DNA from: JAGRKR01 sp041397725
GTDB taxonomy: Bacteria; Pseudomonadota; Alphaproteobacteria; Rhizobiales; Hyphomicrobiaceae
Assembly (NCBI GenBank): GCA_041397725.1
Contig: JAWKVZ010000001.1
Coordinates: forward strand, 310,001 to 374,000
DNA length: 64,000 nt
Direction: 5' to 3'
Numbering within the stretch: the stretch's first letter is position 1; each line of letters starts with the position of its first letter. Below are positions 40,856 through 49,632 of the stretch, piece after piece. Below the pieces are notes generated by a model. It saw only the letters and a program-made list of their open reading frames with translations, was not told where the DNA came from and searched no databases. The position numbers were made by a program, and so were the translations under genes.

Positions 40856-41475
40856 GCATCCGTGTCCTGCCGCTGGCCGGACCCGATCTCGCGCGCGCCC
40901 TGCCCGACCTGGCCCGCCTGCGCATCACCGTCTTCCGCGAGTGGCCCTATCTCTACGACGGAACGCTCGACTACGAGGAGACGTACATCCGGCGCTTCGC
41001 TGAAGCGCAAGGGGCGATGATCGTTGCCGCCTTGGACGGAGCGCGCGTCGTCGGGGCTGCCACCGCAGCGCCCCTCACCTCGCACACGCCCGCCTTCGCG
41101 CCCCTCTTCACCGCTGCCGGGTACGATCCCGCACGCATTTTCTATTTCGGAGAGTCCGTCCTGCTGCCGACCTATCGCGGTCGGGGCCTCGGGCATGCCT
41201 TCTTCGACGCCCGCGAGCGCCATGCCGGCGCCAGCGGCGCATTTACCGAGACCGCATTCTGCGGCGTCGTGCGGCCTGACGACCATCCGGCGCGCCCCGC
41301 CGACTACCGCCCTCTCGACGGCTTCTGGACAAAGCGCGGTTACCGCAAGGTGCCCGGCCTCGTCGGCAGCTATACGTGGCGCGACCTCGGCGCCAGCGAG
41401 GCGACGGCCAAGCCCATGCAGTTCTGGGTGCGACCGCTCGCGGCGGCAAGCCCGGACGCCCGCCGCTCTACTTGA
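40852..41475 (+). CDS. GNAT-family N-acetyltransferase
   Basis: A 207-aa protein with a GNAT fold: the acetyl-CoA pyrophosphate loop is VLLPTYRGRGLGHAFF (R-x-x-G-x-G/A form) and the N-terminal strand is RITVFREWPYLYDGTLDYEE. It is coupled to the SnoaL-fold gene by a 4-nt ATGA overlap, so the two proteins probably act together. The 3' end overlaps the convergent SIMPL gene by 8 nt. The substrate is unknown. Confidence 0.82.
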   Translation: MSIRVLPLAGPDLARALPDLARLRITVFREWPYLYDGTLDYEETYIRRFAEAQGAMIVAALDGARVVGAATAAPLTSHTPAFAPLFTAAGYDPARIFYFGESVLLPTYRGRGLGHAFFDARERHAGASGAFTETAFCGVVRPDDHPARPADYRPLDGFWTKRGYRKVPGLVGSYTWRDLGASEATAKPMQFWVRPLAAASPDARRST

Positions 41476-42190
41476 GCAGCCAGACGATGTGCACCTGCGC
41501 CGACACATCCAGGCTGCCGGCCTCGATCGGCGGCGGCGCGGCGGCAAGGGCGCGCCCGGCAGGCGCCCGGTACGGTGCAACGCCGTGCACCGTCTCGGAG
41601 ATCGATTGGATCGGACCGAGCGTGACGCCGGCCGCGGCAGCGTAGAGGCGGGCGCGCTCGAGTGCCACGGCCACGGCCTGCCGACGCGCCTCATCCATGA
41701 CGGCCTCGCGCCTGGCGATGTCGAAGCCGATGCCCGACACCTGGTTCGCGCCGAGGGTCACGGCCTTGTCGACGACGGCGCCAAGCTCCGCCAGTTTGCG
41801 CACCTTCAGGTGCACCGTATTGGAGACGCGGTAGCCATGCACCTCCGGCGGGCGGCCGTCACGGTAGGTCTTGTGCACCGGCTGCACGGACAGATTGCTG
41901 GTCTGGATGTCCTTGGCCGCGATGCCGGCAGCCTTCAATCCCGCCACGACTTTGGCCATGAGCTCCGAGTTCCGCGATAGCGCTTCGCGCGCGGTCGGAG
42001 CCTCGACCACGACGCCGGTCGTGACGTGGGCGATATCCGGCACCACGGACACCCGCCCTTCGGCGCTGACCGTCAGCGTCCGCGGCACATCCTTCTGTTC
42101 GGCGCACACGCGATCTGCTCCTCCCATCACGGCGCCGAGCATGACGAGCGCCGTCACTGCCGCGACGCCGCCACTGCGAATTGCCCACAT
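41468..42190 (-). CDS. SIMPL domain (DUF541) periplasmic protein
   Basis: A 240-aa exported protein with a signal peptide at about 1-29 (ending near DRVCAEQ) and a single SIMPL domain. The domain starts LTVSAEGRVSVVPDIAHVTTGV, continues with the QTSNLSVQPVHKTYRDG strand and GYRVSNTVHLKVR, and has the helix RREAVMDEARRQAVAVALERA. E. coli YggE is the best-known member, linked to oxidative stress. A Cys at the predicted cleavage site raises the possibility of a lipoprotein, but the lipobox does not fit. It is divergent from the tRNA gene. Confidence 0.85.
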   Translation of the reverse strand: MWAIRSGGVAAVTALVMLGAVMGGADRVCAEQKDVPRTLTVSAEGRVSVVPDIAHVTTGVVVEAPTAREALSRNSELMAKVVAGLKAAGIAAKDIQTSNLSVQPVHKTYRDGRPPEVHGYRVSNTVHLKVRKLAELGAVVDKAVTLGANQVSGIGFDIARREAVMDEARRQAVAVALERARLYAAAAGVTLGPIQSISETVHGVAPYRAPAGRALAAAPPPIEAGSLDVSAQVHIVWLLK

Positions 42191-42314
42191 GCGCGTTCCT
42201 CCGTTGCAGCCCTGTCCGCTTTGTCCACGAAAATGTGGCCGTATCAGGCACTGGTCCCGGGTTTCGGCGGCCCGGCGCCTCTGCTATAAGGCGGGACGCC
42301 TTCGGTAGCGCGGA

Positions 42315-42390
42315 GGGCCCGTAGCTCAATGGTTAGAGCCGACGGCTCATAACCGTCTGGTTGCAGGTTCGAGTCCTGCCGGGCCTACCA
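42315..42390 (+). tRNA. tRNA with anticodon CAU (tRNA-Ile2 more likely than elongator Met)
   Basis: A 76-nt cloverleaf with encoded CCA. Arms: acceptor GGGCCCG with CGGGCCT, D-stem GCTC with GAGC, anticodon stem GACGG with CCGTC around CTCATAA, and T-stem GCAGG with CCTGC around TTCGAGT. The first acceptor pair is G-U. The D-loop form AATGGTTA and the TGGTT variable loop resemble the Ile-type tRNA whose C34 is modified to lysidine by TilS, rather than elongator or initiator Met. The anticodon alone does not settle this. Confidence 0.92.
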
Positions 42391-42437
42391 AGGCCGCCGC
42401 GTACGGGCGGGTCCCTTTCAGAATCGGAAAGCAGCGC

Positions 42438-43088
42438 GTGAGCGAGAGCACCGACCTCATCGACTACTATCGCGAGACCCACGCCCGGCGCGTCTACGGC
42501 ACCAGCTCGGTCAAGTACGTGCGCTACCTGCGCCCGTGGATTCGCCTGCTCGCGCCCCGCTCGATCCTCGACTACGGCTGCGGCCAGAGCCTGTTCATCG
42601 ATATGCTGAACCTCGGCCCCGCCGTCGCGCTGCATCGCTACGATCCGGCCATACCGGCCTTCGCGACCCTGCCGCCGGAGCCCGCCGACCTTCTCGTCAA
42701 CATCGACGTGCTCGAGCACATTCCCGAGGTCAGCCTCGACCCCGTGCTGAACGAGATGCGGACCGCCGCCCGCAATGCCATCCTGGTGATCGACACCGTA
42801 CCGGCCAAGCACACGTTGCCCGACGGCCGCAATGCCCACGTGAACGTCAAGTCGCCGGAATGGTGGCGCCAGAAGCTCACGAGCGTCTTCGGCCCCGTCG
42901 AGCCCATCCAGACCCGACGCAAGACGCGCGCGGCCTTCAAGACGTGGCCGACGACGCCGGCCGAGCAGCGCGCCTATCGCCGCATGCGGCTCGCCGAGGA
43001 TGCCGCCTACTACGCGCGCCGCCTCGTCGGACGCCACAAGTCGAGCTGGAAGGTCTCGAGCGTCAAGCCCCGGACCACGTCTTCCTGA
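42438..43088 (+). CDS. Class I SAM-dependent methyltransferase
   Basis: A 216-aa Rossmann-fold methyltransferase with the SAM motif I ILDYGCGQSLF (about 43-53), an acidic end of strand 2 in HRYDPA, motif II/IV in LLVNIDVLEHIPE and a C-terminal basic tail. The GTG start at 42438 opens MSESTDLIDYYRETHA. The substrate is not predictable. It follows the tRNA gene by 47 nt. Its 3' end overlaps the convergent YeeE/YedE gene by 26 nt, a long overlap that suggests both ends are correct as called. Confidence 0.8.
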   Translation: MSESTDLIDYYRETHARRVYGTSSVKYVRYLRPWIRLLAPRSILDYGCGQSLFIDMLNLGPAVALHRYDPAIPAFATLPPEPADLLVNIDVLEHIPEVSLDPVLNEMRTAARNAILVIDTVPAKHTLPDGRNAHVNVKSPEWWRQKLTSVFGPVEPIQTRRKTRAAFKTWPTTPAEQRAYRRMRLAEDAAYYARRLVGRHKSSWKVSSVKPRTTSS

Positions 43089-44046
43089 GCCGGAGCAAAC
43101 CGACAAGCGTCGCCATCATCGCCACGTAGGCCGCGATGCCGTTGAGCGCCAGTCCCGGCAGCGCATTGAGCACCATCAGATCGTTGCCGCCGGGAATGAG
43201 GGTGGCCGCGAACCCCATGATGGCGCCACCGAGCGTCGCCTGCACCCCGCCCCGCCAGTCGGGCCAGCGCAACACGAACCGGCCTCTGAGCGCCGCCGAG
43301 GCGATCGCCCCCGCGAACAGCGCGATCGGGCCGACGATGGTTGCCGCCTTCACGGTGGGAGAGGCGCCCATGACCATCTGGCCGAGCTGGCGCATCAGGA
43401 TCGGATAGGCCCAGGGCTCCCCCGTCGCATAGAGGAGGCCGCCCGCCACGCCGATGATCGTCAGCGCGAACGACGAGCGCCAGCGCGAAGCCGTCAGCAC
43501 CCTGGCGAACGTCAAGCCGCCGGCGAGCTGCATGCGCAGCACGCGCGCCAGCATCAGGGCCGCCACCGCCGCCGCGACGCCGACGAGCAGGAGACCCGGC
43601 AGGCTCGGGGCCGCCAATGGCGAGGCGGCCGCCGGCGCCAGCAGGTGCGCCATGCCGAGGCTGCTCGCCAGCGAGGCACCGAGGCAGATGCCCGGCAACG
43701 CCAGCAGGAACGCCAGATCGCCGCCCATCGAGCGCGAGCAGACGCCAAAAATACAGGCGCCGAGCGTGAACGAGCCGAGACCGTAGAGCGCACCGCCGAG
43801 CAGGGCGGCAGCCGTGAGCCCGCGGTCGGCGCACAGTTTCCACAGATCGGGCGAGATCCAGGCCAGCGGCACCGTCACGGCGAGCGCCCAGGCGGAGGCG
43901 ACCGTCAGCCCATAGAGCCGGCTCGCCCGTCCGAGCTCGACGATCTGCCTGGCCGCCAGGAACGAGCAGACGTTGCCCCGCTGCAGCGCGAAGCCCGTCA
44001 CGAAGGCGAGCGGGAAAAGCACCGTCAGAGCTTGTGCGACTGTCAT
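43063..44046 (-). CDS. YeeE/YedE-family sulfur-compound permease
   Basis: A 327-aa inner-membrane protein with about nine to ten helices and the family Cys motifs: QRGNVCSFLAAR in the first half, LGACIFGVCSRSMGGD in the middle and IPGGNDLMVLNALPG in the second half. YeeE/YedE proteins import thiosulfate or handle sulfur species, with the conserved Cys lining the path. This could supply substrate for the sHdr pathway encoded in the same window, although the gene is 27 kb away and not in an sHdr operon. The ATG at 44046 gives the family N-terminus; a TTG 30 nt upstream is weaker. Confidence 0.85.
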   Translation of the reverse strand: MTVAQALTVLFPLAFVTGFALQRGNVCSFLAARQIVELGRASRLYGLTVASAWALAVTVPLAWISPDLWKLCADRGLTAAALLGGALYGLGSFTLGACIFGVCSRSMGGDLAFLLALPGICLGASLASSLGMAHLLAPAAASPLAAPSLPGLLLVGVAAAVAALMLARVLRMQLAGGLTFARVLTASRWRSSFALTIIGVAGGLLYATGEPWAYPILMRQLGQMVMGASPTVKAATIVGPIALFAGAIASAALRGRFVLRWPDWRGGVQATLGGAIMGFAATLIPGGNDLMVLNALPGLALNGIAAYVAMMATLVGLLRLRKTWSGA

Positions 44047-44309
44047 GGGTGAACCGAGCAGGAGCGGCGGCAGCAAGGCCGTGCTTATAGCAAATTCCCG
44101 AGGCTTCCCCTACCCGGATTTGAGGGCGCACGCTCGCGGCTCGCCTCGATCGGCGGCGCACTGGGGCGCCCTGTCGCTACCGGTGCCCGCTTCGCATCGC
44201 TAGAGTGTCGGCGACGTTGATGCGCGCGCCGCCATTTTCCCGGGCGTCTCATTAGTCGTCCACGCCGCAGGATGCCCTCGCTCGCGCCAGCCCGGAGCCT
44301 TTCGCCGAC

Positions 44310-45362
44310 ATGTCCGAATTGTCGATCCTGATCCTCTCCGACGGCCGGCCGGGCCATTACCACCTTGCCGATGGCGTGGTCGCGGCGCTGCAACGGATGA
44401 CCCCCGTCATGTGCGCGCGGATCGAGCTCACCCGCCGCCGCCTCGCCCCCAACGCCCTGCTGGCGGCGCTGCTCGGACGAAGCGCCTACGCCAGTGCGCT
44501 GCGGCTGGGCTATGGCCTGACGGCCGCGGAGCTGCCGCCGGCGCGTCTGATCGTCTCGGCCGGCGGGGACACGCTCGCCGCCAACGTCGCCGTCGCTCGC
44601 CACCTCGGGGCCGAGAACATCTTCTGCGGGACGCTCCGGCGATTGCCGCCGAGCCAGTTCTCCCTCGTCGTCTCGTCCTACGCGCGTCACGCCGGCCTGC
44701 CTCGCCACATCGTCGCGCTCAAGCCGAATGGCATGGACCCGGATACACTCGCCCGCGCGCGCGCCGTGCCTGACGCCTCCCGCCCGCCGCGCCTCGCCGG
44801 CCTGCTGGTCGGGGGCAACTCCGGGCTCTTCCGTTACGAGCCCGACGAGTGGGCCGCCCTCGCCGCGTTTCTCGAGACGGCTCACACGGCACAGGGCATC
44901 CGCTGGATCGTCTCGACCTCGCGGCGCACTCCGCCCGCCGTCGCCGATGCGCTCGCCCGCCTCGCCAGCCGCACGGACGGCCCGATCGCCGAGCTCATTG
45001 ATTTCCGCGTGAGCGGCCCGGGCACGCTGCCCTCCCTGCTGGCCAGCGTGGAAGCCGTCCTCTGCACCGAGGATAGCAGCACCATGATCTCGGAGGCGGT
45101 CTGCGCCCGCCTTCCCGTCGTCGGCGTCTCGCCCCGCGATCACAGTTTCAAGCCGGAGGAGGCGGAGTACCGGCGCTTCATGCAGGACAGCGCCTGGTGC
45201 CGCTTCCTGCCGCTCGCCTCGCTCACCCCGGATCGCTTCTGCGAGGCGTTGCGCCACATCGTCCCCATGCGCGAGAACCATCTCGACCGGCTCGCCGGCA
45301 TGATCGCGGAGCGCCTGCCCGCCCTGTTCCCAGATCACAACAGTGCGTCCGGCAGCCCCTGA
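44310..45362 (+). CDS. ELM1/GtrOC1-like family protein
   Basis: A 350-aa protein of the family related to the plant mitochondrial fission factor ELM1. The bacterial members have a GT-B glycosyltransferase-like layout. Landmarks are the N-terminal ILILSDGRPGHYHLADG, then a Rossmann-like LIVSAGGDTLAANVAVAR, the central LAGLLVGGNSGLFRYEPDEW and the C-terminal VEAVLCTEDSSTMISEAV and VVGVSPRDHSFKPEEAEY. An envelope glycan role is inferred in bacteria but not proven. It is transcribed alone; the MerR gene converges with a 36-nt gap. Confidence 0.83.
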   Translation: MSELSILILSDGRPGHYHLADGVVAALQRMTPVMCARIELTRRRLAPNALLAALLGRSAYASALRLGYGLTAAELPPARLIVSAGGDTLAANVAVARHLGAENIFCGTLRRLPPSQFSLVVSSYARHAGLPRHIVALKPNGMDPDTLARARAVPDASRPPRLAGLLVGGNSGLFRYEPDEWAALAAFLETAHTAQGIRWIVSTSRRTPPAVADALARLASRTDGPIAELIDFRVSGPGTLPSLLASVEAVLCTEDSSTMISEAVCARLPVVGVSPRDHSFKPEEAEYRRFMQDSAWCRFLPLASLTPDRFCEALRHIVPMRENHLDRLAGMIAERLPALFPDHNSASGSP

Positions 45363-45398
45363 GGCAGGAGGCCGTGGCTCATCCGGGATTGTCGGCGG

Positions 45399-45860
45399 CT
45401 AAGTGCGGCCCTGCCGCCGTCCCAGTTCGGCATGTGCCCGCGCCTGCACGTCCTTGAGCTCGTGCAGGCTGCGCTCGATGTCCGCGCGCTTGCGCTCCAG
45501 CCTTTCGATGGCGTCGTCCACCTTCGCCACGAGGTGCTTCAATTGCGCGATCTGGCGGGTATCGGCGTCGTAGAGCGTCAGATACTCCGCGATGTCCTCG
45601 AGGCTGAAGCCGAGATTCTTGCCCCGCACCACGAGAATGAGCCGCGCGCGGTCGCGGCGGTCGTAGCGCCGGGAGGCACCGACGCGCTTCGGGGATACCA
45701 GCCCCTTCGCCTCGTAGAAGCGGATGGCGCGCGGCGTCAGCTTCAGCTCTTCCGCCAACTCGCGGATCGAGTAGGTGCGGCTGTCCGCGCCATCCTCCAC
45801 GGCAGCGCTGGTGTCGGCGGACCTCGCTCTTCGGGCGCTCCTCATGGCGGGTTCACTCAT
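45399..45860 (-). CDS. MerR-family regulator coupled to fadD
   Basis: A 153-aa DNA-binding protein. The N-terminal winged HTH is YSIRELAEELKLTPRAIRFYEAKGL (residues 30-54, quoted in two parts as YSIRELAEELKL and TPRAIRFYEAKGL), followed by the wing SRRYDRRDRARL and a coiled-coil dimerisation helix to the end. It lacks the metal-binding Cys of MerR and CueR, so it resembles LiuR-type regulators of fatty-acid or branched-chain amino acid use. Its ATG overlaps the fadD stop as ATGA. A likely target is the palindrome at 55829-55844 before fadE. Confidence 0.85.
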   Translation of the reverse strand: MSEPAMRSARRARSADTSAAVEDGADSRTYSIRELAEELKLTPRAIRFYEAKGLVSPKRVGASRRYDRRDRARLILVVRGKNLGFSLEDIAEYLTLYDADTRQIAQLKHLVAKVDDAIERLERKRADIERSLHELKDVQARAHAELGRRQGRT

Positions 45861-47584
45861 GCCTTGCGGCGCGCCTCCTCCTCCTGCTTGAGCTCCTTCT
45901 TGGAGAGCTTGCCGATCATGGTCTTCGGCAGCACGTCGCGGAACTCGATCTCCTCGGGCAGCTCGATCTTGGAGAGCTTGGGCTCGAGGTGCCGCATGAT
46001 GTCGTCGACGGTCGCCGCGGCGCCCGTCTTCAGTTTCACGAACGCCTTGGGGGCTTCACCCCGGTACTCGTTCTTGATGCCGATCACCGTCACTTCCTCC
46101 ACGGCGGGATGCTCGTAGATCGCCTCCTCGATGCGCCGGGGATAGACGTTGTAGCCGGAGCAGATGATAAGGTCCTTCATGCGGTCGACGATGAAGATGA
46201 AGCCGTCGGCGTCCATGTAGCCGACGTCCCCCGTGCGCAGGTAGGGACCGACGAAGACGTTGGCCGTCTCCTCCGCCTTTTTCCAGTAGCCCTTCATCAC
46301 CTGCGGGCCCTTGATGCAGATCTCGCCGTTCTGCCCGAGCGGCATCACCTTTTCCGGATTCCCCACCTCGCGAATGGAGATGATGGTGGCGGGCAGCGGC
46401 AGGCCGATCGAATTCTCTTTAATCGGACCATCGAGGGGGTTGCTCGTCGCTACCGGCGAGGATTCCGACAGGCCGTAGCCCTCGACGAGCTTGCAGCCCG
46501 TCAGTCCTTCGAAGCCCTTCTTGACCTCGAGAGGGAGGGGCGCGCCGCCGGATAGGCAGAACTTCAGCGAGGAGAGATCAAAGGTCTTCAGTTTGGGATG
46601 GTTCATGATGGCGTTGAACAGCGTCGGCACACCCGGCATGACCGTCGGCCGGGTCTTGTCGATGAGCTTCAGGCCTTCGTTGATCTCGAAACGAGGCATC
46701 ATGACGATCTCGGCCGCCCGCGAGATGCCGAAGTTCATCACCACCGTCATCGCGAAAACGTGAAAGAACGGCAGCACCCCCATGACGCGCTCCGCGCCGT
46801 CCTCGAGACCGGGCGCCCAGGAAATCACCTGCATCACGTTGGTGTGCAGATTGGCATGGGTCAGCATGGCACCCTTCGGTGTGCCAGTTGTGCCGCCTGT
46901 ATACTGCAGGACCGCAACATCCTCGCCCACGTCGATCGCCGGCGGCTGGTAGCGCCCGTCGTTGGCGAGCACATCCGCCTCGAGCACGAGCTTTGACCGT
47001 ACGGCCGAGGCCTCGGGTCGCGCCCGCTCTTTCGCCTTCACCAAGCGGAAGAGCACGGACTTCACGGTCGGAAGCAGCGCCGGGAAGGAGCAGACGATGG
47101 CGCGCTTCAGCACCCCTTGCGAGACGAGGGCCTCGACCTTGCCGAACAGGACCGCCAGGTCCAGCGTCACCATGATCTCGGTTTCGCTGTCCTTCACCTG
47201 GAAGGCCAACTCCTCGACGGTATAGAGAGGATTGTAGTTAACGACGGTGCCGCCCGCCTTGAGCGTGGCGTAGAAGTATATGATGAACGTCGGCGAATTC
47301 GGCAGGAAGAGCCCGACTTTCACGCCCTTGCCGACCCCGAGCTTCTGCAAGCCTGCCGCTGCCCGATCGACCTGGGCGGAGATCTCCTTATAGGTCTGCC
47401 GGCGCCCGAGGAAGCTCGTACAGACTCGATTACCGTGGCGCGCGACCGCCGAATCGAGCAGATCGAAGAGCGGCTTCGGCTCGAAAGTCTGTCCCCAGTC
47501 GACGCCTTGCGGATAGCAGGAGAGCCACGGGCGAGGCTCGGCGTTGGTGCTCTCAGTGGCGCGCGTATCCTCACTGGACGACAT
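45857..47584 (-). CDS. fadD: Long-chain-fatty-acid--CoA ligase
   Basis: ANL-family adenylating enzyme of 575 aa that activates fatty acids to acyl-CoA. The AMP-binding signature is YTGGTTGTPKGAMLTH (about 231-246). Others are VEGYGLSESSPVATSNP (motif II), YLRTGDVGYMDADGFIFIVDR (Asp for ribose contact, quoted in two parts as YLRTGDVGYMD and ADGFIFIVDR) and the catalytic lysine region near LPKTMIGKLSKKEL. It heads a fadD - merR unit and diverges from the ACP gene across a 396-nt region. Together with fadE, fadJ and fadI in this window it completes the beta-oxidation entry and cycle. Confidence 0.93.
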   Translation of the reverse strand: MSSSEDTRATESTNAEPRPWLSCYPQGVDWGQTFEPKPLFDLLDSAVARHGNRVCTSFLGRRQTYKEISAQVDRAAAGLQKLGVGKGVKVGLFLPNSPTFIIYFYATLKAGGTVVNYNPLYTVEELAFQVKDSETEIMVTLDLAVLFGKVEALVSQGVLKRAIVCSFPALLPTVKSVLFRLVKAKERARPEASAVRSKLVLEADVLANDGRYQPPAIDVGEDVAVLQYTGGTTGTPKGAMLTHANLHTNVMQVISWAPGLEDGAERVMGVLPFFHVFAMTVVMNFGISRAAEIVMMPRFEINEGLKLIDKTRPTVMPGVPTLFNAIMNHPKLKTFDLSSLKFCLSGGAPLPLEVKKGFEGLTGCKLVEGYGLSESSPVATSNPLDGPIKENSIGLPLPATIISIREVGNPEKVMPLGQNGEICIKGPQVMKGYWKKAEETANVFVGPYLRTGDVGYMDADGFIFIVDRMKDLIICSGYNVYPRRIEEAIYEHPAVEEVTVIGIKNEYRGEAPKAFVKLKTGAAATVDDIMRHLEPKLSKIELPEEIEFRDVLPKTMIGKLSKKELKQEEEARRKA

Positions 47585-47951
47585 GCGTACCGCCTCCCCT
47601 TCCCTGAGCGGCTTCTCTGAGGGCCGCTCTCATCCCAGTAAGCCCCAAGGTTCCAACGAGCCGAGGGATTTGAGTGCCAGGGTGCAGCAGAGCTGCAACA
47701 GTTGAGCACTGGCAGTCTCAAAAGTGTACCACCATATCACGGTTGAGCCTGAACACTTCTACAGCTCGCCGACCTCATGGCTTGGCCCAGATGTTGCTTT
47801 CCACCGACCCGTATGGTCCGGGCGAACGCAGCGCAGGTGAGGGTGTGCATGTCTGGACTTGCTGTGGGTTTGCGTATATCTGATGCCTTTGGAGGCGATC
47901 TGGCAAGGGGGCGGCCATAGCAGCCTCATGCCCTTGCAGAATCGGCCGGAG
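47585..47951. other. Divergent non-coding region between fadD and the ACP gene
   Basis: This 367-bp stretch has no convincing gene. It must hold the fadD promoter (leftward) and the ACP promoter (rightward). It contains a compact hairpin TGCAGC-AGA-GCTGCA at 47683-47697, and TATATC near 47875 could be part of a rightward -10, but its -35 partner is poor. It does not contain the TTGACGT-type palindrome seen before fadE. Confidence 0.4.
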
Positions 47952-47968
47952 AACCTGCAAAGCAGGTT
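47952..47968 (+). promoter_or_regulatory. Perfect 7-bp inverted repeat in the ACP leader
   Basis: Arms AACCTGC (47952-47958) and GCAGGTT (47962-47968) surround AAA, ending 12 nt before the preferred ACP start at 47981. It could be an operator or an mRNA hairpin near the ribosome site. The position just ahead of GGAGAGCGAG is suited to control of initiation. Confidence 0.5.
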
Positions 47969-47980
47969 ATGGAGAGCGAG

Positions 47981-48250
47981 ATGGACGACGTCGCGACCAA
48001 GATCATCGACATTCTGAAGAAGCACATGAAAGAGCCGAAGGACGATATCTCGCTCACTACTGCACTGAGCGATCTGAAGATCGAGTCCCTCGACTTGGCC
48101 ATGATCGTCTTCGATATCGAGGACACCTTCGGGATCGAGATTCCCTACAACGCCAACGAAGAAGTCGAGGACTTCAAGACGGTCGGATCTGTCGTCGACC
48201 GCGTCAAGTCGCTGGTGGCTGCCTCGGGCGCTACGGGTGCCAAGGCCTGA
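47981..48250 (+). CDS. Dedicated acyl carrier protein
   Basis: An 89-aa acidic four-helix acyl carrier protein with the phosphopantetheine serine in DLKIESLDLAMIV. It differs from a housekeeping AcpP (DSLD rather than ESLD) and from AcpXL, whose later part reads otherwise. The ATG at 47981 has GGAG six nt upstream and gives a normal ACP N-terminus; the ATG at 47969 would add four residues. The next gene, 83 nt downstream, is a ketoacyl-ACP synthase, so the pair probably makes one specialised acyl chain. The tail (SGATGAKA) is low complexity. Confidence 0.85.
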   Translation: MDDVATKIIDILKKHMKEPKDDISLTTALSDLKIESLDLAMIVFDIEDTFGIEIPYNANEEVEDFKTVGSVVDRVKSLVAASGATGAKA

Positions 48251-48333
48251 TCATCGATCGGCCTGGCCTCGCGTCCCGCTGAGAACTGACTTGGCGCCAT
48301 CGGCGCCTACCGACCGAAAGGCGGAGGATAACT

Positions 48334-49566
48334 TTGACCTCTAAGAAGAATGGGCTCCGGCGCGTTGTCGTGACCGGAATGGGAGCAGTCACGCCCCTTG
48401 GTATCGGCGTTCCCGATATGTGGGCGGCGATGCAGCGCGGCGATTGCGCCGTCGGCCCCCTCAGCTTCGATACCCAGGATCTCTACATCACGATTGCCTC
48501 GGAGGTGAAGGGGTTCGACCCGAAGATCCACACCAAGAGCAAGCTGGTCCAGCTCGCCGACCGCTACTCCTGGTTTGCCAGCGCCGCCGCGCAAGAAGCG
48601 GTCGAACAATCGGGTCTCGAGGTGCCCTTCAAGAACCCCTACCGCACGGCTGCTATCTTCGGCACCGGCGCTGGCGGCATGAACACGACGGAGAAGTCCT
48701 ACCAGGACCTCTACATTCACAAGAAGAAGGCGACGCACCCGCTCACGCTCATTCGCATCATCGGCAGCTCCGCCGCAGCCCACATCGGCATCGACTACGG
48801 CATCAAGGGGCCGACGTATGCCACCTGCAGCGCCTGTTCGACGGCGACCCACGCCATCGGCGCTGTCTATGACTACATCCGCCACGGCGTCATCGACGTC
48901 GGCGTCACCGGCGCCAGCGAAGCGGTGATCTGCTACGGCTCCATGCGCGTCTGGCAGGCCCTGCGCGTCCTCTCGCCGGAAGGCTGCTTCCCCTTCTCCA
49001 AGCGTCGTAACGGCACGGTGCTCGGCGAGGGCGCCGGAGCGCTCGTGCTCGAGGATCTTGAGCACGCCAAGGCGCGGGGCGCCACCATCCTCGCGGAGCT
49101 CCTGGGCTACGGCGCATCGTCTGATGCAAAGGACATGGTCAACCCCGACATCGAGGGGCCCAAGAGCGCCATGCGGGACGCCCTGAGCGATGCCAACCTG
49201 TCTCCGGGCGACATCGACTATCTCAATGCCCATGGCACCGCCACGGCCATCAACGACGTGAACGAGACCCGCGCCATCAAGGACGTGTTCGGTCAGCACG
49301 CCTACAAGTTGGCCGTCTCCTCGACCAAGTCGATGCACGGGCATCTGCTCGGCGCCGGCGGTGCGGTCGAGGCCATTGCCTGCATCCGCGCCACTCAGGA
49401 AGGCTATCTGCCGCCGACGATCGGCCTCACCGAGCCCGATCCGGAGTGCGATCTCGACTACGTGCCGAACGAGGGCCGCAAGGCGAAGGTCACATACACG
49501 ATGTCGAACTCGTTCGCGTTCGGCGGCCTCAACGCGGTGCTGGTGTTCGGTCCGCCTCCAGCCTGA
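48334..49566 (+). CDS. Beta-ketoacyl-ACP synthase II (KAS II, FabF-type)
   Basis: A 410-aa thiolase-fold condensing enzyme. The catalytic Cys is C168 in TCSACSTATHAIG, and the two His lie in HGTATAINDVNETRA and KSMHGHLLGAGG. The TTG start at 48334 is read as the start because GGAGG lies seven nt upstream and the product begins MTSKKNGLRRVVVTG, the normal FabF start. The partner is the ACP encoded just upstream; the product is likely a special long or hydroxylated acyl chain for lipid A or sphingolipid-like lipids, which is inference. It ends in the terminator at 49597-49632. Confidence 0.9.
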   Translation: MTSKKNGLRRVVVTGMGAVTPLGIGVPDMWAAMQRGDCAVGPLSFDTQDLYITIASEVKGFDPKIHTKSKLVQLADRYSWFASAAAQEAVEQSGLEVPFKNPYRTAAIFGTGAGGMNTTEKSYQDLYIHKKKATHPLTLIRIIGSSAAAHIGIDYGIKGPTYATCSACSTATHAIGAVYDYIRHGVIDVGVTGASEAVICYGSMRVWQALRVLSPEGCFPFSKRRNGTVLGEGAGALVLEDLEHAKARGATILAELLGYGASSDAKDMVNPDIEGPKSAMRDALSDANLSPGDIDYLNAHGTATAINDVNETRAIKDVFGQHAYKLAVSSTKSMHGHLLGAGGAVEAIACIRATQEGYLPPTIGLTEPDPECDLDYVPNEGRKAKVTYTMSNSFAFGGLNAVLVFGPPPA

Positions 49567-49596
49567 GCGTCCGACGCGCACCACAGCAATCACGGT

Positions 49597-49632
49597 TCAG
49601 CGGCCGGGCTCGTCCCGGCCGCTGAGCGTTTT
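49597..49632 (+). terminator. Rho-independent terminator after the ACP-KAS pair
   Basis: Perfect 12-bp arms TCAGCGGCCGGG and CCCGGCCGCTGA with a 5-nt loop (49597-49625), followed by GCGTTTT. It lies 30 nt after the KAS stop. Confidence 0.88.

Noticed and set aside
45399..45860. Metal-sensing MerR regulator
   Set aside because: No Cys in the protein, and it is translationally coupled to fadD rather than to a metal transporter.
47981..48250. AcpXL (very-long-chain lipid A ACP)
   Set aside because: The serine context and the region after it differ from AcpXL, and neither fabZXL nor lpxXL is adjacent.
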